A stretch of DNA of 64,000 nt from Agromyces protaetiae (GTDB lineage: Bacteria > Actinomycetota > Actinomycetes > Actinomycetales > Microbacteriaceae). The stretch covers positions 2,790,001-2,854,000 of the forward strand of contig NZ_CP133018.1 in NCBI RefSeq assembly GCF_030866785.1, written 5' to 3'. Shown here one piece after another: positions 41,952-51,635 of the stretch. Position 1 is the stretch's first letter, and every line of letters begins with the position of its first letter. The notes beneath the pieces were generated by a model. It had not been told where the DNA came from. It was given only the letters and a program-made list of their open reading frames with translations, and made no database searches. The translations under genes and the position numbers were made by a program.

Positions 41952-43157
41952 ATGAAGGTCGACTATCTGATCGGGGGCTTCCGGATTTCCGTCGGCCCGA
42001 CGAGCACGACCCCTGGGCCACGAACCCACATCCTGGGGTTCACCGACGCACTCAAGCGATCCGGGGCAGACGTGCGTATCCTGCTCGCGTCCTCTTTCCC
42101 GGGCATGGGCCGGTTCACGACGGTTCGGCAAGCCGATTATCAGGCGGTCTCTCGCTCAAAGCTCAAAGTAATGGCGGCCGATCTGATCCGCATCACCGCG
42201 GGGCTCTGGAGCGGACTCAATGTGTTCGCGCGATCCCTGTCCCGAAGCTCTCGCGCGGACGTGTTGTATGAACGCGTGGCCGTGTTCCAGAGTCTCTCAT
42301 CGTTTCACCGAGCGAAGCGTCGCGCATTTCGAATCGTCGAGGCCAACGGCGTCCTCGCTCGCGAGACCGCACGGGATCGGAAGATTCTCGCGTTCGAAGG
42401 GCTGGCAACGTGGCTCGAGCGGAGGACGCTGCGCCGGGCCGACCTTGTCATCGCGGTGAGTGCTGCGCTGGCGGCCGAGCTGCAGGTGTACGCGGGCCTG
42501 AAGTCGTCATCGATCCTCGTGCTTCCGAACGGTGCCGACCCGTCGACCGTGAACCTGGAGGACAAGTCGACTCCAGACGATCCGATCCTCGGATTCGTCG
42601 GCTCGGTTGTGGCTTGGCACCGCCTGGATGCTTTGCTGGAGACCATTGCGGAGCTGCGACGTGCTGACCCTGACATCGCAGGCGGAATGCGTGTCGAGAT
42701 TATCGGCGACGGTCCCGAAATTCAACGCCTGACGGGTGACGCCGGGCGGCTCGGCCTCGCCGACGTCGTCACCTTCGTCGGCCCTCTCGCGCATGATGCT
42801 GCTCTCGACCGTATGCAGGCTTGGTCGATCGGCTTCGCCGGTCACGAAAAGTCGTCGAGTTCGGTCATGTATCACAGTCCGCTGAAGCTGTACGAGTACG
42901 CAGCACTGGGGCTGATCGTCGCGTGCTCACCCTCTGCAGATGCGCATGCTCTTCGCGCAGCTGGGGCAGACGTACACATGTACGATTCGTCAGGCGACGC
43001 GACAATGGCTCAGGTGGTTCGCGATGCGCTTCGAGCGGCGAAGTCGGACAGCCGGCAAGCCCGAGCTGAGCGGCGAGCGTCGGTCGAGCGAGAACACAGT
43101 TGGGACGCTCGCGTGAACGAGATGATGGGGGCGCTTGCGATGGGGGAAACCAGATGA
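41952..43157 (+). CDS. Family 4 glycosyltransferase
   Basis: A 401-residue GT-B enzyme. N-domain: MKVDYLIGGFRISVGPTSTT and HILGFTDALKRSGADVRILL. Nucleotide-sugar domain: DLVIAVSAALAAELQVYAGL, ILVLPNGADP, DPILGFVGSVVAWHRLDALL, VEIIGDGPEIQRL, and the EX7E-like region SPLKLYEYAALGLIVACS. GAGGGACGA precedes ATG 41952. It probably adds one sugar of the repeat unit; donor and acceptor unknown. Confidence 0.9.
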   Translation: MKVDYLIGGFRISVGPTSTTPGPRTHILGFTDALKRSGADVRILLASSFPGMGRFTTVRQADYQAVSRSKLKVMAADLIRITAGLWSGLNVFARSLSRSSRADVLYERVAVFQSLSSFHRAKRRAFRIVEANGVLARETARDRKILAFEGLATWLERRTLRRADLVIAVSAALAAELQVYAGLKSSSILVLPNGADPSTVNLEDKSTPDDPILGFVGSVVAWHRLDALLETIAELRRADPDIAGGMRVEIIGDGPEIQRLTGDAGRLGLADVVTFVGPLAHDAALDRMQAWSIGFAGHEKSSSSVMYHSPLKLYEYAALGLIVACSPSADAHALRAAGADVHMYDSSGDATMAQVVRDALRAAKSDSRQARAERRASVEREHSWDARVNEMMGALAMGETR

Positions 43158-44077
43158 AGGCGGCGCTGGTTCGTGCGCGGTCGAGATACCGTCTGTTCCG
43201 CGATTTCTTAAGAGACTGGCGTCGGTATCAGCGTTTTGCCACGCCGCTCGTATCCGAACTCACCGACCGCAGCGACCCGCGGCATCTCGAGACGCACTTG
43301 ACCAAGGACTATCACCGGGTCGAGAAAGGGCTGACGCTTCCCACACCGAAGCGTCCGTTCGGTTCTGACCTGCTCGTTCGCCTCGACAAGGTGGGCACAC
43401 TCGCCGACCGTATGGAAGCCCAGTATCCGGCTCGAGAATACGCACGAGAGGCCACCTCGGCACTTTGTGCCTGGAATGGTGGGGGTGACCAGGATTCGAC
43501 CCTTGCTCCCGTCCTCGGTACAGCCGGAGGCGCACTCGACCCCGAAACTGCACGGCGATTCTTCACCACGCGCCGGAGCGTTCGACATTTCGATGTCGCG
43601 CGCGAGGTACCGCGCGCCGTTCTCGACAGCGCGGTCGAGCTCGCTGCGACGGCGCCGTCGGTCTGCAACCGGCAGCCCTGGAAGGTGCGATTCTTCGAGG
43701 GAGCAGCAGCGTCGGCGAAGGCGCTCGCCTATCAGAACGGGAATCGAGGTTTCGGAGAGAGCGTTCCGGTCACCGCTGTGATCTCAGTCGATCTCCGGCT
43801 GTTCGGGCAGGCCGGCGAACGCAATCAGGCATGGATCGATGGCGGCATCTTCCTGATGAACTTCGTCTCCGCACTCCACGCGCTCGGCGTGACGTCGTGC
43901 ATGCTGAACCTGTCTCTCACGAGCGCGAAGGCCGACCGTCTGAGGGACGGCCTCGGGCTGGCGGCTCATGAGGTTCCGATCGCGATGGTCGCGATCGGGT
44001 ATCCAGCAACCGGCGCACGGGTGGCACGTTCGCCACGACGGCTTGCGAGCGATGTCGCAACGTACGTTTCGGGTTGA
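43154..44077 (+). CDS. Nitroreductase-family protein in the polysaccharide operon
   Basis: A 307-residue protein with a 130-residue N-terminal extension followed by a nitroreductase-like FMN domain: FFTTRRSVRHFDVAREVPRA, AATAPSVCNRQPWKVRFFEG (the S-x-x-N-x-Q-P-W FMN-binding pattern) and GGIFLMNFVSALHALGVTS. HYHR-like residues in LTKDYHRVEKGLTLP sit in the extension. ATGA overlap with the glycosyltransferase gene. Similar genes occur in exopolysaccharide clusters; the redox reaction on a sugar or lipid carrier is not established. Confidence 0.85.
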   Translation: MKAALVRARSRYRLFRDFLRDWRRYQRFATPLVSELTDRSDPRHLETHLTKDYHRVEKGLTLPTPKRPFGSDLLVRLDKVGTLADRMEAQYPAREYAREATSALCAWNGGGDQDSTLAPVLGTAGGALDPETARRFFTTRRSVRHFDVAREVPRAVLDSAVELAATAPSVCNRQPWKVRFFEGAAASAKALAYQNGNRGFGESVPVTAVISVDLRLFGQAGERNQAWIDGGIFLMNFVSALHALGVTSCMLNLSLTSAKADRLRDGLGLAAHEVPIAMVAIGYPATGARVARSPRRLASDVATYVSG

Positions 44078-45554
44078 CGGCGGCGTGACGAGCAACGCCC
44101 GACTACTCGACGTCGCGGTCGTCCGCGACGTCCACTCGCGACGCACCGTCTGGATCGGGCTGCTACTCGGCTTCGCGGCGGCCGGAAGCGGGCTCGCATC
44201 GCCAATTGCGGCGCTGGGTGTGCGCCCCTGGCACATGTTCGTCGCCTTGGCGGCGCTCATCGCATTGACCTCGATTCCACCGCGGGACCTGCTTGCGACG
44301 CGTGTCCGGGGGGTAGACATCGCGACGGCGGCCTTCGTCGTCGTGCTGGTGATCGTCGAGCTGGTGAACAGCGTCGAACTCTCGTTCAACGTCGACTACG
44401 TCGGTATGCTCTCTCCACTGTTCTACTTCGCCGGATACTTGGCGGCCCGTGGGGCCGTGCGCACCGCTATGGATGCGCTGAGATTTCTGCGCTCGTTCGT
44501 GTTGCCGATCTTCGTGATCGCTCCGCTCGCGATCGGTCAGTCCCTCGGGGTTCCTGCCATCACGAATTTCGTCCTGACGATTGCGCCTGGAGCCGGCGCC
44601 CTCCGACGCCTCGAGAATGACGGACTCACCCGAGCGACCGGTCTCGTCGGTCATTGGACGGGATTCGGCGGCTATCTGATCATCGTCGTCGCTGCAGCAC
44701 TGGCGATCCTCATCATCACCGCCAGACACACACCAAAGGCAGGGAAGGCAACGGAACTGCGGCTTGAGAAGTCCAACTTCCGACCGCTCGCGATCTGGGC
44801 CCTCCTCTTCGCCTTCGTCTGCCTGGTAACCACCCTCACCTTCTCGGTAGTGCTTACAGCCGCGGTGACGGTGCTCCTCTGCGCGCGCGCTGCTGGCTTC
44901 GGGAGGCAAGTGATCCTGCTCTTCGGCGCGGTCGGAGTCGTCGGCGCGGTCGCCTTCGGCGCGCTCATCGAAGTGCGGCTCAACCAGCAATTCGCCGGAC
45001 GAGGGGGTACTGCACTTCCCGGACTACCGGAATGGCTGCCGAGCACGCTCAACTATCGACTCCGTATCTGGCTCGAGCAGACCATCCCGATGATTTCGGA
45101 TCGCCCGATAACCGGATGGGGTAACGGAACCTATGAGGCCGTCTTCGGCGGACGAGAACCCGGAAGGGTCTACCCGGCTCAGTTGAGTTGGCATTCACCG
45201 GAGTCGCAATGGTTCGGCACCGCGATGACTTACGGCGTCACCGGACTCGTCGCTCAGGTGATCCTCCTCACCGCAGTGTGCGTTCTCCTCGTGCGAGCCG
45301 CCCGACAGGCATCTGTGCGGGCTGCTGCCCTCCCACTCCTTGTGACCTTCGTGTGCGCGGTCGCGACGTCGATTACCGTTCCGCTCTTCACCAACCGCGG
45401 CTTCCCGGTCGCCTTCTGGATCCTGGTCGGCGTGGTCGCGGGCTTGCAGGCGGGCGCCCAATCCAAATCTGGGGTGACCACGGCTACGCCCCAATCGGAC
45501 AGACCGCGACCGATGCGTCCCACGATGGCCACGGTGCCTCGGTCCCTCGAGTAG
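44052..45554 (+). CDS. O-antigen ligase/Wzy-like polysaccharide polymerase
   Basis: A 500-residue membrane protein with about 11-12 helices and a large outer loop between residues 320 and 400 (GRGGTALPGLPEWLPSTLNY, WGNGTYEAVFGGREPGRVYP, SWHSPESQWFGTAMTYGVTG) typical of the Wzy_C/RfaL fold, with the conserved H and R residues in that loop. It would polymerise lipid-linked repeat units outside the membrane. ATG 44052 overlaps the nitroreductase gene by 26 bases; GTG 44085 is an alternative. It ends 48 bases from the converging wzx-like gene. Confidence 0.85.
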   Translation: MSQRTFRVDGGVTSNARLLDVAVVRDVHSRRTVWIGLLLGFAAAGSGLASPIAALGVRPWHMFVALAALIALTSIPPRDLLATRVRGVDIATAAFVVVLVIVELVNSVELSFNVDYVGMLSPLFYFAGYLAARGAVRTAMDALRFLRSFVLPIFVIAPLAIGQSLGVPAITNFVLTIAPGAGALRRLENDGLTRATGLVGHWTGFGGYLIIVVAAALAILIITARHTPKAGKATELRLEKSNFRPLAIWALLFAFVCLVTTLTFSVVLTAAVTVLLCARAAGFGRQVILLFGAVGVVGAVAFGALIEVRLNQQFAGRGGTALPGLPEWLPSTLNYRLRIWLEQTIPMISDRPITGWGNGTYEAVFGGREPGRVYPAQLSWHSPESQWFGTAMTYGVTGLVAQVILLTAVCVLLVRAARQASVRAAALPLLVTFVCAVATSITVPLFTNRGFPVAFWILVGVVAGLQAGAQSKSGVTTATPQSDRPRPMRPTMATVPRSLE

Positions 45555-45602
45555 GTACGACCGCGCTGGGCGGCTCGACCGACGGAATACGTCCTCCCCG
45601 GA

Positions 45603-47063
45603 TCAGAACTTCCGGCGGGCTCCACGAAGGTGCATCACCAAAGAAAGGTCGGCACGGAACCTCGGCCACACCAGCGCCGCGATCGCGACCACCGCGGCGA
45701 ACGCAGTCGTGCTGACGACCAGCTGAATCCACAACTCGCTGTCGGCGAGGACCCTGTACACAGCTGCCGCAGCGCCACCCGCGGCTCCATAGGCGATCGT
45801 CGCTCGCAGCCCGTTCAAGAACATCGCGAGCGCCGGAGCTTTCGCTGCGGCACGAATCCACAGGAGCCCGGCCGGCCAGACCAGAGCGGTCGACACGGTG
45901 TATCCCCAGGCGACGCCCTCCAGCCCCCAGAACGAGCCGATCACCACGCCGAGGATGATGAATGGCCTGGAGACCAATGCCCAGTACAGCTGAGACTTCG
46001 TGAGTCCATGCGCGAGGAAGACCCAGTAGCTCGCGTACGCGGCGGCTTGGAAGATGCCCGAGATGGCGAGGATCTGGAAAATCGGAACCGCACCGCTCCA
46101 TCCCTCACCGAGAACAATCCGAATCAACGGCTCTGCGAGTGCAGCCCCGAGCGCGAAGCCGGCGGCAACTGGCTGCAACAGGATCGATTGTGCCGTGAGG
46201 AGATACTTCTCGAAGCGCGCGCGTTCGTCCTGGAGACGTGCCAAGACCGGCAATGCCACCCGCGTCGCCGGCGCATTGATCTGGTTCAGCGGAAGCACGA
46301 GGATCTGAAAAGCGCGGTTGTACAACCCGAGGTCTGTCGCGCCGAGACGCGCACCGATGATCACCGAATCCACGTTCTTACTGGCGTACGTGATAACCTG
46401 CGCGACCGCGAGGAACCCCCCGAACCTGAGGAACGCCATCGTGCCGACTCCGCGATAGAAACGTCCGGGGAGCCACCGTGTGACGATCAACAACAGGACG
46501 AGCGCCAGCAGAGCGGCGGCGACTTGCTGGACGGCGAGGGCCCAGTACGAGCCACCCCCTATCGCCACGATGACGGCGGCGCCGAGCGCAATGACCTGCG
46601 CCACGAGCTCGATGGCGGCGAGCGAGAAGAATCGGAGTTCTCGCGTGAGCTGAGCGCGGTACTGGGTGCCGAGGCCGTTCACCAGGAACACGATCGATAC
46701 CGCTTGTGTCAGCAGGATGAGCCGCGGATCGTCGTAGAGTGCAGCAATCGGCCAGGAGGCGAGGAACGCCACCACGCTTAGTGCGAGTCCAATTCCCGTG
46801 TTGAGCCAGAAGAGATTCGATTGCTGCTCTCGGGACAGCGTCCGGGCCTGCACCGCCGCCTGTGTGAGGCCGAAGTCCCTGAACACCTCGCCGACACCAA
46901 TCACTGCGATCACCATCGCGAACAGCCCGAAGTCGGAAGGATCGAGCAGACGAGAGAGCAGAACGACGGATACCAGTTGAACGAGGATGCGGCCGATCTG
47001 GCCGAGCATCGTGTATTTCGCACCTCGGGAGGCGGCCGCTCCCAGTCCGTCGGTGCTGGTCAT
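45603..47063 (-). CDS. Wzx-type lipopolysaccharide/EPS flippase
   Basis: A 486-residue multipass transporter of the MOP superfamily (WzxC/TuaB-like). Features: RGAKYTMLGQIGRILVQLVS, LSRLLDPSDFGLFAMVIAV, FGLTQAAVQARTLSREQQSN, KNVDSVIIGARLGATDLGLY and LPLNQINAPATRVALPVLAR, all standard in this family. It should flip the lipid-linked repeat unit to the outer face. ATG 47063 follows directly on the TGA of the upstream fusion gene (TGAATG) and has GGAGGGG. Confidence 0.93.
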   Translation of the reverse strand: MTSTDGLGAAASRGAKYTMLGQIGRILVQLVSVVLLSRLLDPSDFGLFAMVIAVIGVGEVFRDFGLTQAAVQARTLSREQQSNLFWLNTGIGLALSVVAFLASWPIAALYDDPRLILLTQAVSIVFLVNGLGTQYRAQLTRELRFFSLAAIELVAQVIALGAAVIVAIGGGSYWALAVQQVAAALLALVLLLIVTRWLPGRFYRGVGTMAFLRFGGFLAVAQVITYASKNVDSVIIGARLGATDLGLYNRAFQILVLPLNQINAPATRVALPVLARLQDERARFEKYLLTAQSILLQPVAAGFALGAALAEPLIRIVLGEGWSGAVPIFQILAISGIFQAAAYASYWVFLAHGLTKSQLYWALVSRPFIILGVVIGSFWGLEGVAWGYTVSTALVWPAGLLWIRAAAKAPALAMFLNGLRATIAYGAAGGAAAAVYRVLADSELWIQLVVSTTAFAAVVAIAALVWPRFRADLSLVMHLRGARRKF

Positions 47064-49106
47064 TCAGCCCCTCCGGTTCATCGCTGCAAGATACACACGC
47101 CGGTGCGCGGTGCGTACCGATTCCCAGGTTCGGGCCGAGAGATCGGGACGTTGGCCCTCGGGTCGTCGACGAATGCCGTCGAGCGCATCAGAGAGGTCAC
47201 TCGGCGAGAGGGGCGGCTGGAACAGATGCACCCATGCGTCTCCGACCTCCTCTCGGAGCGCGCGACTCGTCGGACCGCTCGGAACGAGCACAGGCCGTCC
47301 CACGGAAAGCGCGACCAGCACCGCGCCCGAACTGTGCAACTCCTTGTATGGCAGCACGACGAGTTCGCTGCTCGAGATCTCCTCGACCAGCTGAGCGTCG
47401 GGAACGAAAGCGAGCTCGACGGTGATTCTCTTGTCGCGATCGGCTGCAGCCTTCGCCGTGCGCGCCGTGTCTCCGTCGATCGGCTTGCCCACGATACGAA
47501 GCTGCAGATTGGGCTCGTCGAGTTCGTCGAACGCGGCGAGCAAGGCTTCGACGCCTTTGTACTTTTTGAGGAGGCCGAAGTGTATCAAGCGGCCGAGAAC
47601 CGGGTCCGCGTGCGGGTGGGCCCCGAACACCTCGACGTACGAGCCGTGCGGGATATAGAACGTCTGCGCGGCATCCCGCTCGCCGGCCTCATCGACGAGG
47701 TGGATCTCCACCTCGGTCAGCGCTTCGAAACGTCGCGTCACTTCCCGAACCCTGGGGTTCGTCTTGTCGTCATGTGGCACCAGATTGTGCAGCGTGCGCA
47801 CCACGGGCGTCCGTCGCAACCGGAGCCGAAGGAACAGCAGCCGAAGCAGAAGGTACCGCAGCCGTGCGCGCGGCCCGTCGCTCACACCGACGAGGTGCTC
47901 AGGCCAATGGAGATGGAAGACGTCGTACCCGCCGAGGAGCGCGGCCTGCCAGGAGAAGAACCGGACCTCGACACCCTCACCCGCCGTTCCCTGCATATGC
48001 GTGGCATAGCGTGTCTCAGAACCGGGGGCGGCAATCGAGTGCAGCACCGTCAGCGGTCTTCCGGTCGCCGGGTTCCCGGTCAATGCGCGGATCTTGGCGA
48101 CGACACCGCTCAGCGCCCCCCGGGCACGATCGAGCGCTGACAAGTCTTCTGCTGCAAGCACCTGGAGATCGTCGACGTTTGGGCGCTTCAGGCGATATGA
48201 CAGGCCCGCGGGTTCCAGGGTACGGGCGAGCTTCGCTCCCCGATCTGGAGCCCAAGGGAGAATCGCCGCTCCCTCCGTTAGCGCAGCGATGAGTACATGC
48301 AACCGATCCGACACCACCCATGTGGCCCTCGAATATCGCGCACGGAGGATCGCTTCCTGTTCCAGGTGCGTCGTCTCCTCCGCCCAATGCACATATTCAG
48401 CGCCGAGCCTGTTTGCCAACCACCGCGAGCGAGCTTCGTCTCGTCGCACCTGGCAGACGATGATGGGGGTCGCCTTCACGGCCGACAGCGCGTCTCGAAC
48501 CGCCTCGAGCCAGTCAGCATCGGGTTCTGGTCGGTCACCGCGCAGGCTCAGGATCACCGTCCGTTCGTCACGCGATGCGCGTCGATTCGCCAGAACCTCG
48601 GTCGGCGCTCCTTCCCGGAATGCCCAATCCGGCTGCACTTGGCCAATCCGAGCGGAGTTTCGGGACACCCCGTCACGCCACGTCAGCAGGGCCGTCAGTC
48701 GCAGGAGAGGGCGGGCCGGCCGCGTCCAACGGCTGTCGGTCCGACGCAATCCCACCCCCGTCTGGATGACTCGGCCACCGCGCACGCGCAGGAGAATGAA
48801 GATCGGGAGGAGCACCAGGCGATCGCCCACGTATCGGGCGTTGAGGGTCGCTTCTCCGGCATTCAGCATCAGGTGAGTGCGACGGCTGAACGCGGACTTG
48901 GCCAGCGCGATCAGCCACGCCCGGCGGTCGGTGTACAGGACGTCGCTGTCGACCAGTCCGAGGTTGGATGCGTAGTCCTCTGCGCCGTCCCCGACGAGCA
49001 CATGACGGGTACTCGTCGGGTCGGTCGCTGCGAGCATGGGACGGCGAAGCAACGAATCACCGATATTATCCCGCTGTCCCGTGACTGCAACGAAGATCGT
49101 TCCCAT
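47064..49106 (-). CDS. Fused pyruvyl transferase-like and glycosyltransferase protein
   Basis: A 680-residue protein with two enzyme parts. Residues 1-330 resemble polysaccharide pyruvyl transferases: MGTIFVAVTGQRDNIGDSLL, NAGEATLNARYVGDRL, VILSLRGDRPEPDADWLEAV and SDRLHVLIAALTEGAAILPW with the conserved RxH. From about residue 350 a GT-B glycosyltransferase begins (LTVLHSIAAPGSETRYATHM) with YDVFHLHWPEHLVG, RTLHNLVPHDDK, RLIHFGLLKKYKGVEALLAA and VVLPYKELHSSGAVLVALSVGRPVLVP. I see no internal stop or start between them. The fusion would let one polypeptide add a sugar and ketal-pyruvylate the product. GGAAAG precedes ATG 49106. Confidence 0.88.
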   Translation of the reverse strand: MGTIFVAVTGQRDNIGDSLLRRPMLAATDPTSTRHVLVGDGAEDYASNLGLVDSDVLYTDRRAWLIALAKSAFSRRTHLMLNAGEATLNARYVGDRLVLLPIFILLRVRGGRVIQTGVGLRRTDSRWTRPARPLLRLTALLTWRDGVSRNSARIGQVQPDWAFREGAPTEVLANRRASRDERTVILSLRGDRPEPDADWLEAVRDALSAVKATPIIVCQVRRDEARSRWLANRLGAEYVHWAEETTHLEQEAILRARYSRATWVVSDRLHVLIAALTEGAAILPWAPDRGAKLARTLEPAGLSYRLKRPNVDDLQVLAAEDLSALDRARGALSGVVAKIRALTGNPATGRPLTVLHSIAAPGSETRYATHMQGTAGEGVEVRFFSWQAALLGGYDVFHLHWPEHLVGVSDGPRARLRYLLLRLLFLRLRLRRTPVVRTLHNLVPHDDKTNPRVREVTRRFEALTEVEIHLVDEAGERDAAQTFYIPHGSYVEVFGAHPHADPVLGRLIHFGLLKKYKGVEALLAAFDELDEPNLQLRIVGKPIDGDTARTAKAAADRDKRITVELAFVPDAQLVEEISSSELVVLPYKELHSSGAVLVALSVGRPVLVPSGPTSRALREEVGDAWVHLFQPPLSPSDLSDALDGIRRRPEGQRPDLSARTWESVRTAHRRVYLAAMNRRG

Positions 49107-49161
49107 ATGCGTACTTTCCAATCTCGTTGCGGAACGTGGTGTTTCTGAGGACGACGCGATG

Positions 49162-50700
49162 TCAGAACGCCCCATCCTTCGCGACCACGGCCTTCGCCGT
49201 CCGCCAAAGGATCACGATGTCCCCCGTCAACGACCAGTTCTCCACGTAATACAGGTCCAGTCGCACGGTCTCTTCCCACGGAAGGCTCGATCGCCCGCTC
49301 ACCTGCCACAGCCCGGTGATCCCCGGCTTCACCAGGAACCGCCGGTTCACGTGCTGGTCGTACGCGTCGACTTCGCGCGGCAGCGGCGGCCTCGGCCCGA
49401 CAAGACTCATGGACCCGAGCAGCACGTTGATCAGCTGCGGCAGTTCATCCAAGCTGTACCGCCGAAGCACCCGCCCGACCTTCGTCACTCGCGGGTCATC
49501 CTTCATCTTGAACATGACCGTGTTGCCCGCGTCGCGCTGCGCCTGCAGCGCCGCGAGTCGCGCTTCGGCATCCACGACCATGCTGCGAAACTTGAGCATC
49601 TTGAACGGCTTGCCCTTGATGCCGACGCGCTCCTGCTTGAACAGCACCGGCCCCTTCGACGTGAGTTTCACGGCGAGCGCCACCACGATCAGCACCGGCG
49701 ACAGCACGAGCAACAACCCGGCCGATGCGATGAGGTCGAACACGCGCTTGGCGACGAGCTTCCGACCCTCGAACTTGGGCGTCTCCACATGGATGAGCGG
49801 CAGGTTCGCGACCGGGCGGGTCCGAATTCGCGGACCGCCGACGTCGATCAGGCTGGGTGCGACGACGAGGTGCTCGGCGCCCGGAGTCAGCCCCCAGCTC
49901 AGGCGACGTACGCGTTCCGGGTCCATCTCGTCGCTCGACGTGATGATCACCGTGTCGGCGCCGAGGTCCCGCATGGTCGCGAGCGCCTGGTCCGCGCCCG
50001 CATACACCGGCACGTTCGTGTTCGGCAGGTGCGTCATCAGCGACGAGCCCTGGGTGACGCATGCGCCGACGACCTGGTAGCCGGCCTCCTTGTGCTTGAG
50101 GAGCTCGCGCGCGATCACCGTCGCCGATTCCGGCGAGCCGACGAGGAGGGTGCGCGACGAGAAATCCCCTCGCTGCCGCCACATGGCAAGCCACTGGCGC
50201 CACATCCATCGCGAGAAGATCAGGGTGACGATCCCGAGCGGGAACGCCATCAGGATGTATCCGCGCGCCACGTCGATCTTGAACAGGAACGCGATGATCG
50301 CGATGAGGCCGAACAATCGCAGCGCCGAGTCGGCGATGCCCTTGTACTCCTGCGTGCCGACGCCGAGCACCCTGACGGATCGGGTGTCGTACAACTCGAG
50401 CGCGATCATCCAGGCCACGACGATCGCGAGCGACACGAGCGTATAGCTGATCTCGATGTCACCGCGCGAGCCGCTGAACCCCATCACGGACGAGTCGAGT
50501 CGCACCCAGCCGATCTGCGTCCCGAAGACGACCCAGACGAGGATCAGCCCGTCGGTGAACCGGACACGAGCCGCGAGCCGCGTCGACCACTCGCTGGTCG
50601 ACCCTCGGCCGGCCTTCGCCCGTGCACTCACCGGTCGCCCGGCACGACCCGGCTCCGCCGCACGCCCAGCCGGTTCCCCACGCACCTCGGTCGTCACCAC
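49162..50700 (-). CDS. Polyprenyl-phosphate sugar-1-phosphate transferase (WbaP/CpsE-like)
   Basis: A 512-residue initiating transferase. Four N-terminal helices, a CoA-binding-like Rossmann domain (TLLVGSPESATVIARELLKH), a fifth membrane helix (VFDLIASAGLLLVLSPVLIV) and the catalytic bacterial-sugar-transferase domain: GPVLFKQERVGIKGKPFKML, KFRSMVVDAE, RYSLDELPQLINVLLGSMSL and VGPRPPLPREVDAY, with the Asp-Glu catalytic pair in SLDELPQ. It places the first sugar phosphate on undecaprenyl phosphate. GTG 50700 or the adjacent GTG 50697 starts it, overlapping the previous stop. Confidence 0.95.
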   Translation of the reverse strand: MVTTEVRGEPAGRAAEPGRAGRPVSARAKAGRGSTSEWSTRLAARVRFTDGLILVWVVFGTQIGWVRLDSSVMGFSGSRGDIEISYTLVSLAIVVAWMIALELYDTRSVRVLGVGTQEYKGIADSALRLFGLIAIIAFLFKIDVARGYILMAFPLGIVTLIFSRWMWRQWLAMWRQRGDFSSRTLLVGSPESATVIARELLKHKEAGYQVVGACVTQGSSLMTHLPNTNVPVYAGADQALATMRDLGADTVIITSSDEMDPERVRRLSWGLTPGAEHLVVAPSLIDVGGPRIRTRPVANLPLIHVETPKFEGRKLVAKRVFDLIASAGLLLVLSPVLIVVALAVKLTSKGPVLFKQERVGIKGKPFKMLKFRSMVVDAEARLAALQAQRDAGNTVMFKMKDDPRVTKVGRVLRRYSLDELPQLINVLLGSMSLVGPRPPLPREVDAYDQHVNRRFLVKPGITGLWQVSGRSSLPWEETVRLDLYYVENWSLTGDIVILWRTAKAVVAKDGAF

Positions 50701-51635
50701 GACTGCCCCCCGTCAACGGACCGCGCCACCACACCGTTCGACCACAGCCACACCATCGCGCCATCGTTCGACACCGTGAGTGCCGTGTGCCCGTCGGTGG
50801 GTTCGGTCGTGATGCAGGCTCCTGCGCCACCGAGGGCGAGCCCGGCGGATGCGTCGAGCGACGCAACCTGCAGGCCCGGGCACTCGCCTTGACGTTCGAG
50901 GGCGACGAGCAGCGTGTCCTCGCGGGCGGCGATCGCCGCGGCGCCCGAGATCGGCGATGAGCTCGTCCACGTGGCTCCGGCATCGGAGGTCACGTGCACC
51001 ACGGCGTCGGCGCACAGCACCGCTGCGCGGACGGGCGAGATCGGAGCGACCTGCACCGGCGCCTCGCACGGGGTCGTCGTCACGGGCCCCGGGGCGATCA
51101 CCGAACCCGAGTCGAGCCGCCACCGCGCGTCGAGCTCAGCCGCACTGGTCCAGCCGGCGCCCTGCACGAAGCTGCGGTACACGCCAGGCTCGCACCCGGT
51201 GCTGTCTCGGGCGATCACACTCAGCGTGTTCGCGCCCTCGGGCGTGATGGCATAGATCGACGAGGCATCCGTCACGCCCACCGGGTTCCAGCTCACGCCG
51301 CCGTCGGTCGTGACCTCGATCTCGGGCGGGGCGACCGGGCACTCCCCCGTGATCGCGCGGTACGCGGTGAGAGCATCGTAGGCGGCGATCAGCGCGACCG
51401 GTCGGGCGACGGTGAGGTCCTGCGGGGTGGCCGGCGGCTCGGACTCGATGCCCGGGTCGACCTCGACCTCGATAGGCGTCGCCACACGCTCGGTTGGCGG
51501 TGGCGGCGTGCGCGCCGACACGATCGCGGCCCAGACGAGCAGCACATCGGCCACGACGAACAGCGCGATGCCGATCAGCATCCACGGCGCAATGCGGTTG
51601 GGCCGACGGGGCCCACTCGGCCTACGCGGCGCCAC
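50694..51635 (-). CDS. Membrane-anchored extracellular beta-propeller-like protein of unknown role
   Basis: A 313-residue protein with a basic N-terminus, one membrane helix (PWMLIGIALFVVADVLLVWA) and an exported domain carrying repeated BNR/sialidase-type Asp-box-like units: VTTDGGVSWNPVGVTD, VTSDAGATWTSSSPISG and the C-terminal SVDGGQSW. Six Cys residues may form three disulfides. GTG 51635 lies inside the phosphatase gene and its stop overlaps the sugar-transferase start, so it is embedded in the export operon. It may bind or guide the growing polymer outside the cell, which is inference. Confidence 0.7.
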   Translation of the reverse strand: MAPRRPSGPRRPNRIAPWMLIGIALFVVADVLLVWAAIVSARTPPPPTERVATPIEVEVDPGIESEPPATPQDLTVARPVALIAAYDALTAYRAITGECPVAPPEIEVTTDGGVSWNPVGVTDASSIYAITPEGANTLSVIARDSTGCEPGVYRSFVQGAGWTSAAELDARWRLDSGSVIAPGPVTTTPCEAPVQVAPISPVRAAVLCADAVVHVTSDAGATWTSSSPISGAAAIAAREDTLLVALERQGECPGLQVASLDASAGLALGGAGACITTEPTDGHTALTVSNDGAMVWLWSNGVVARSVDGGQSW

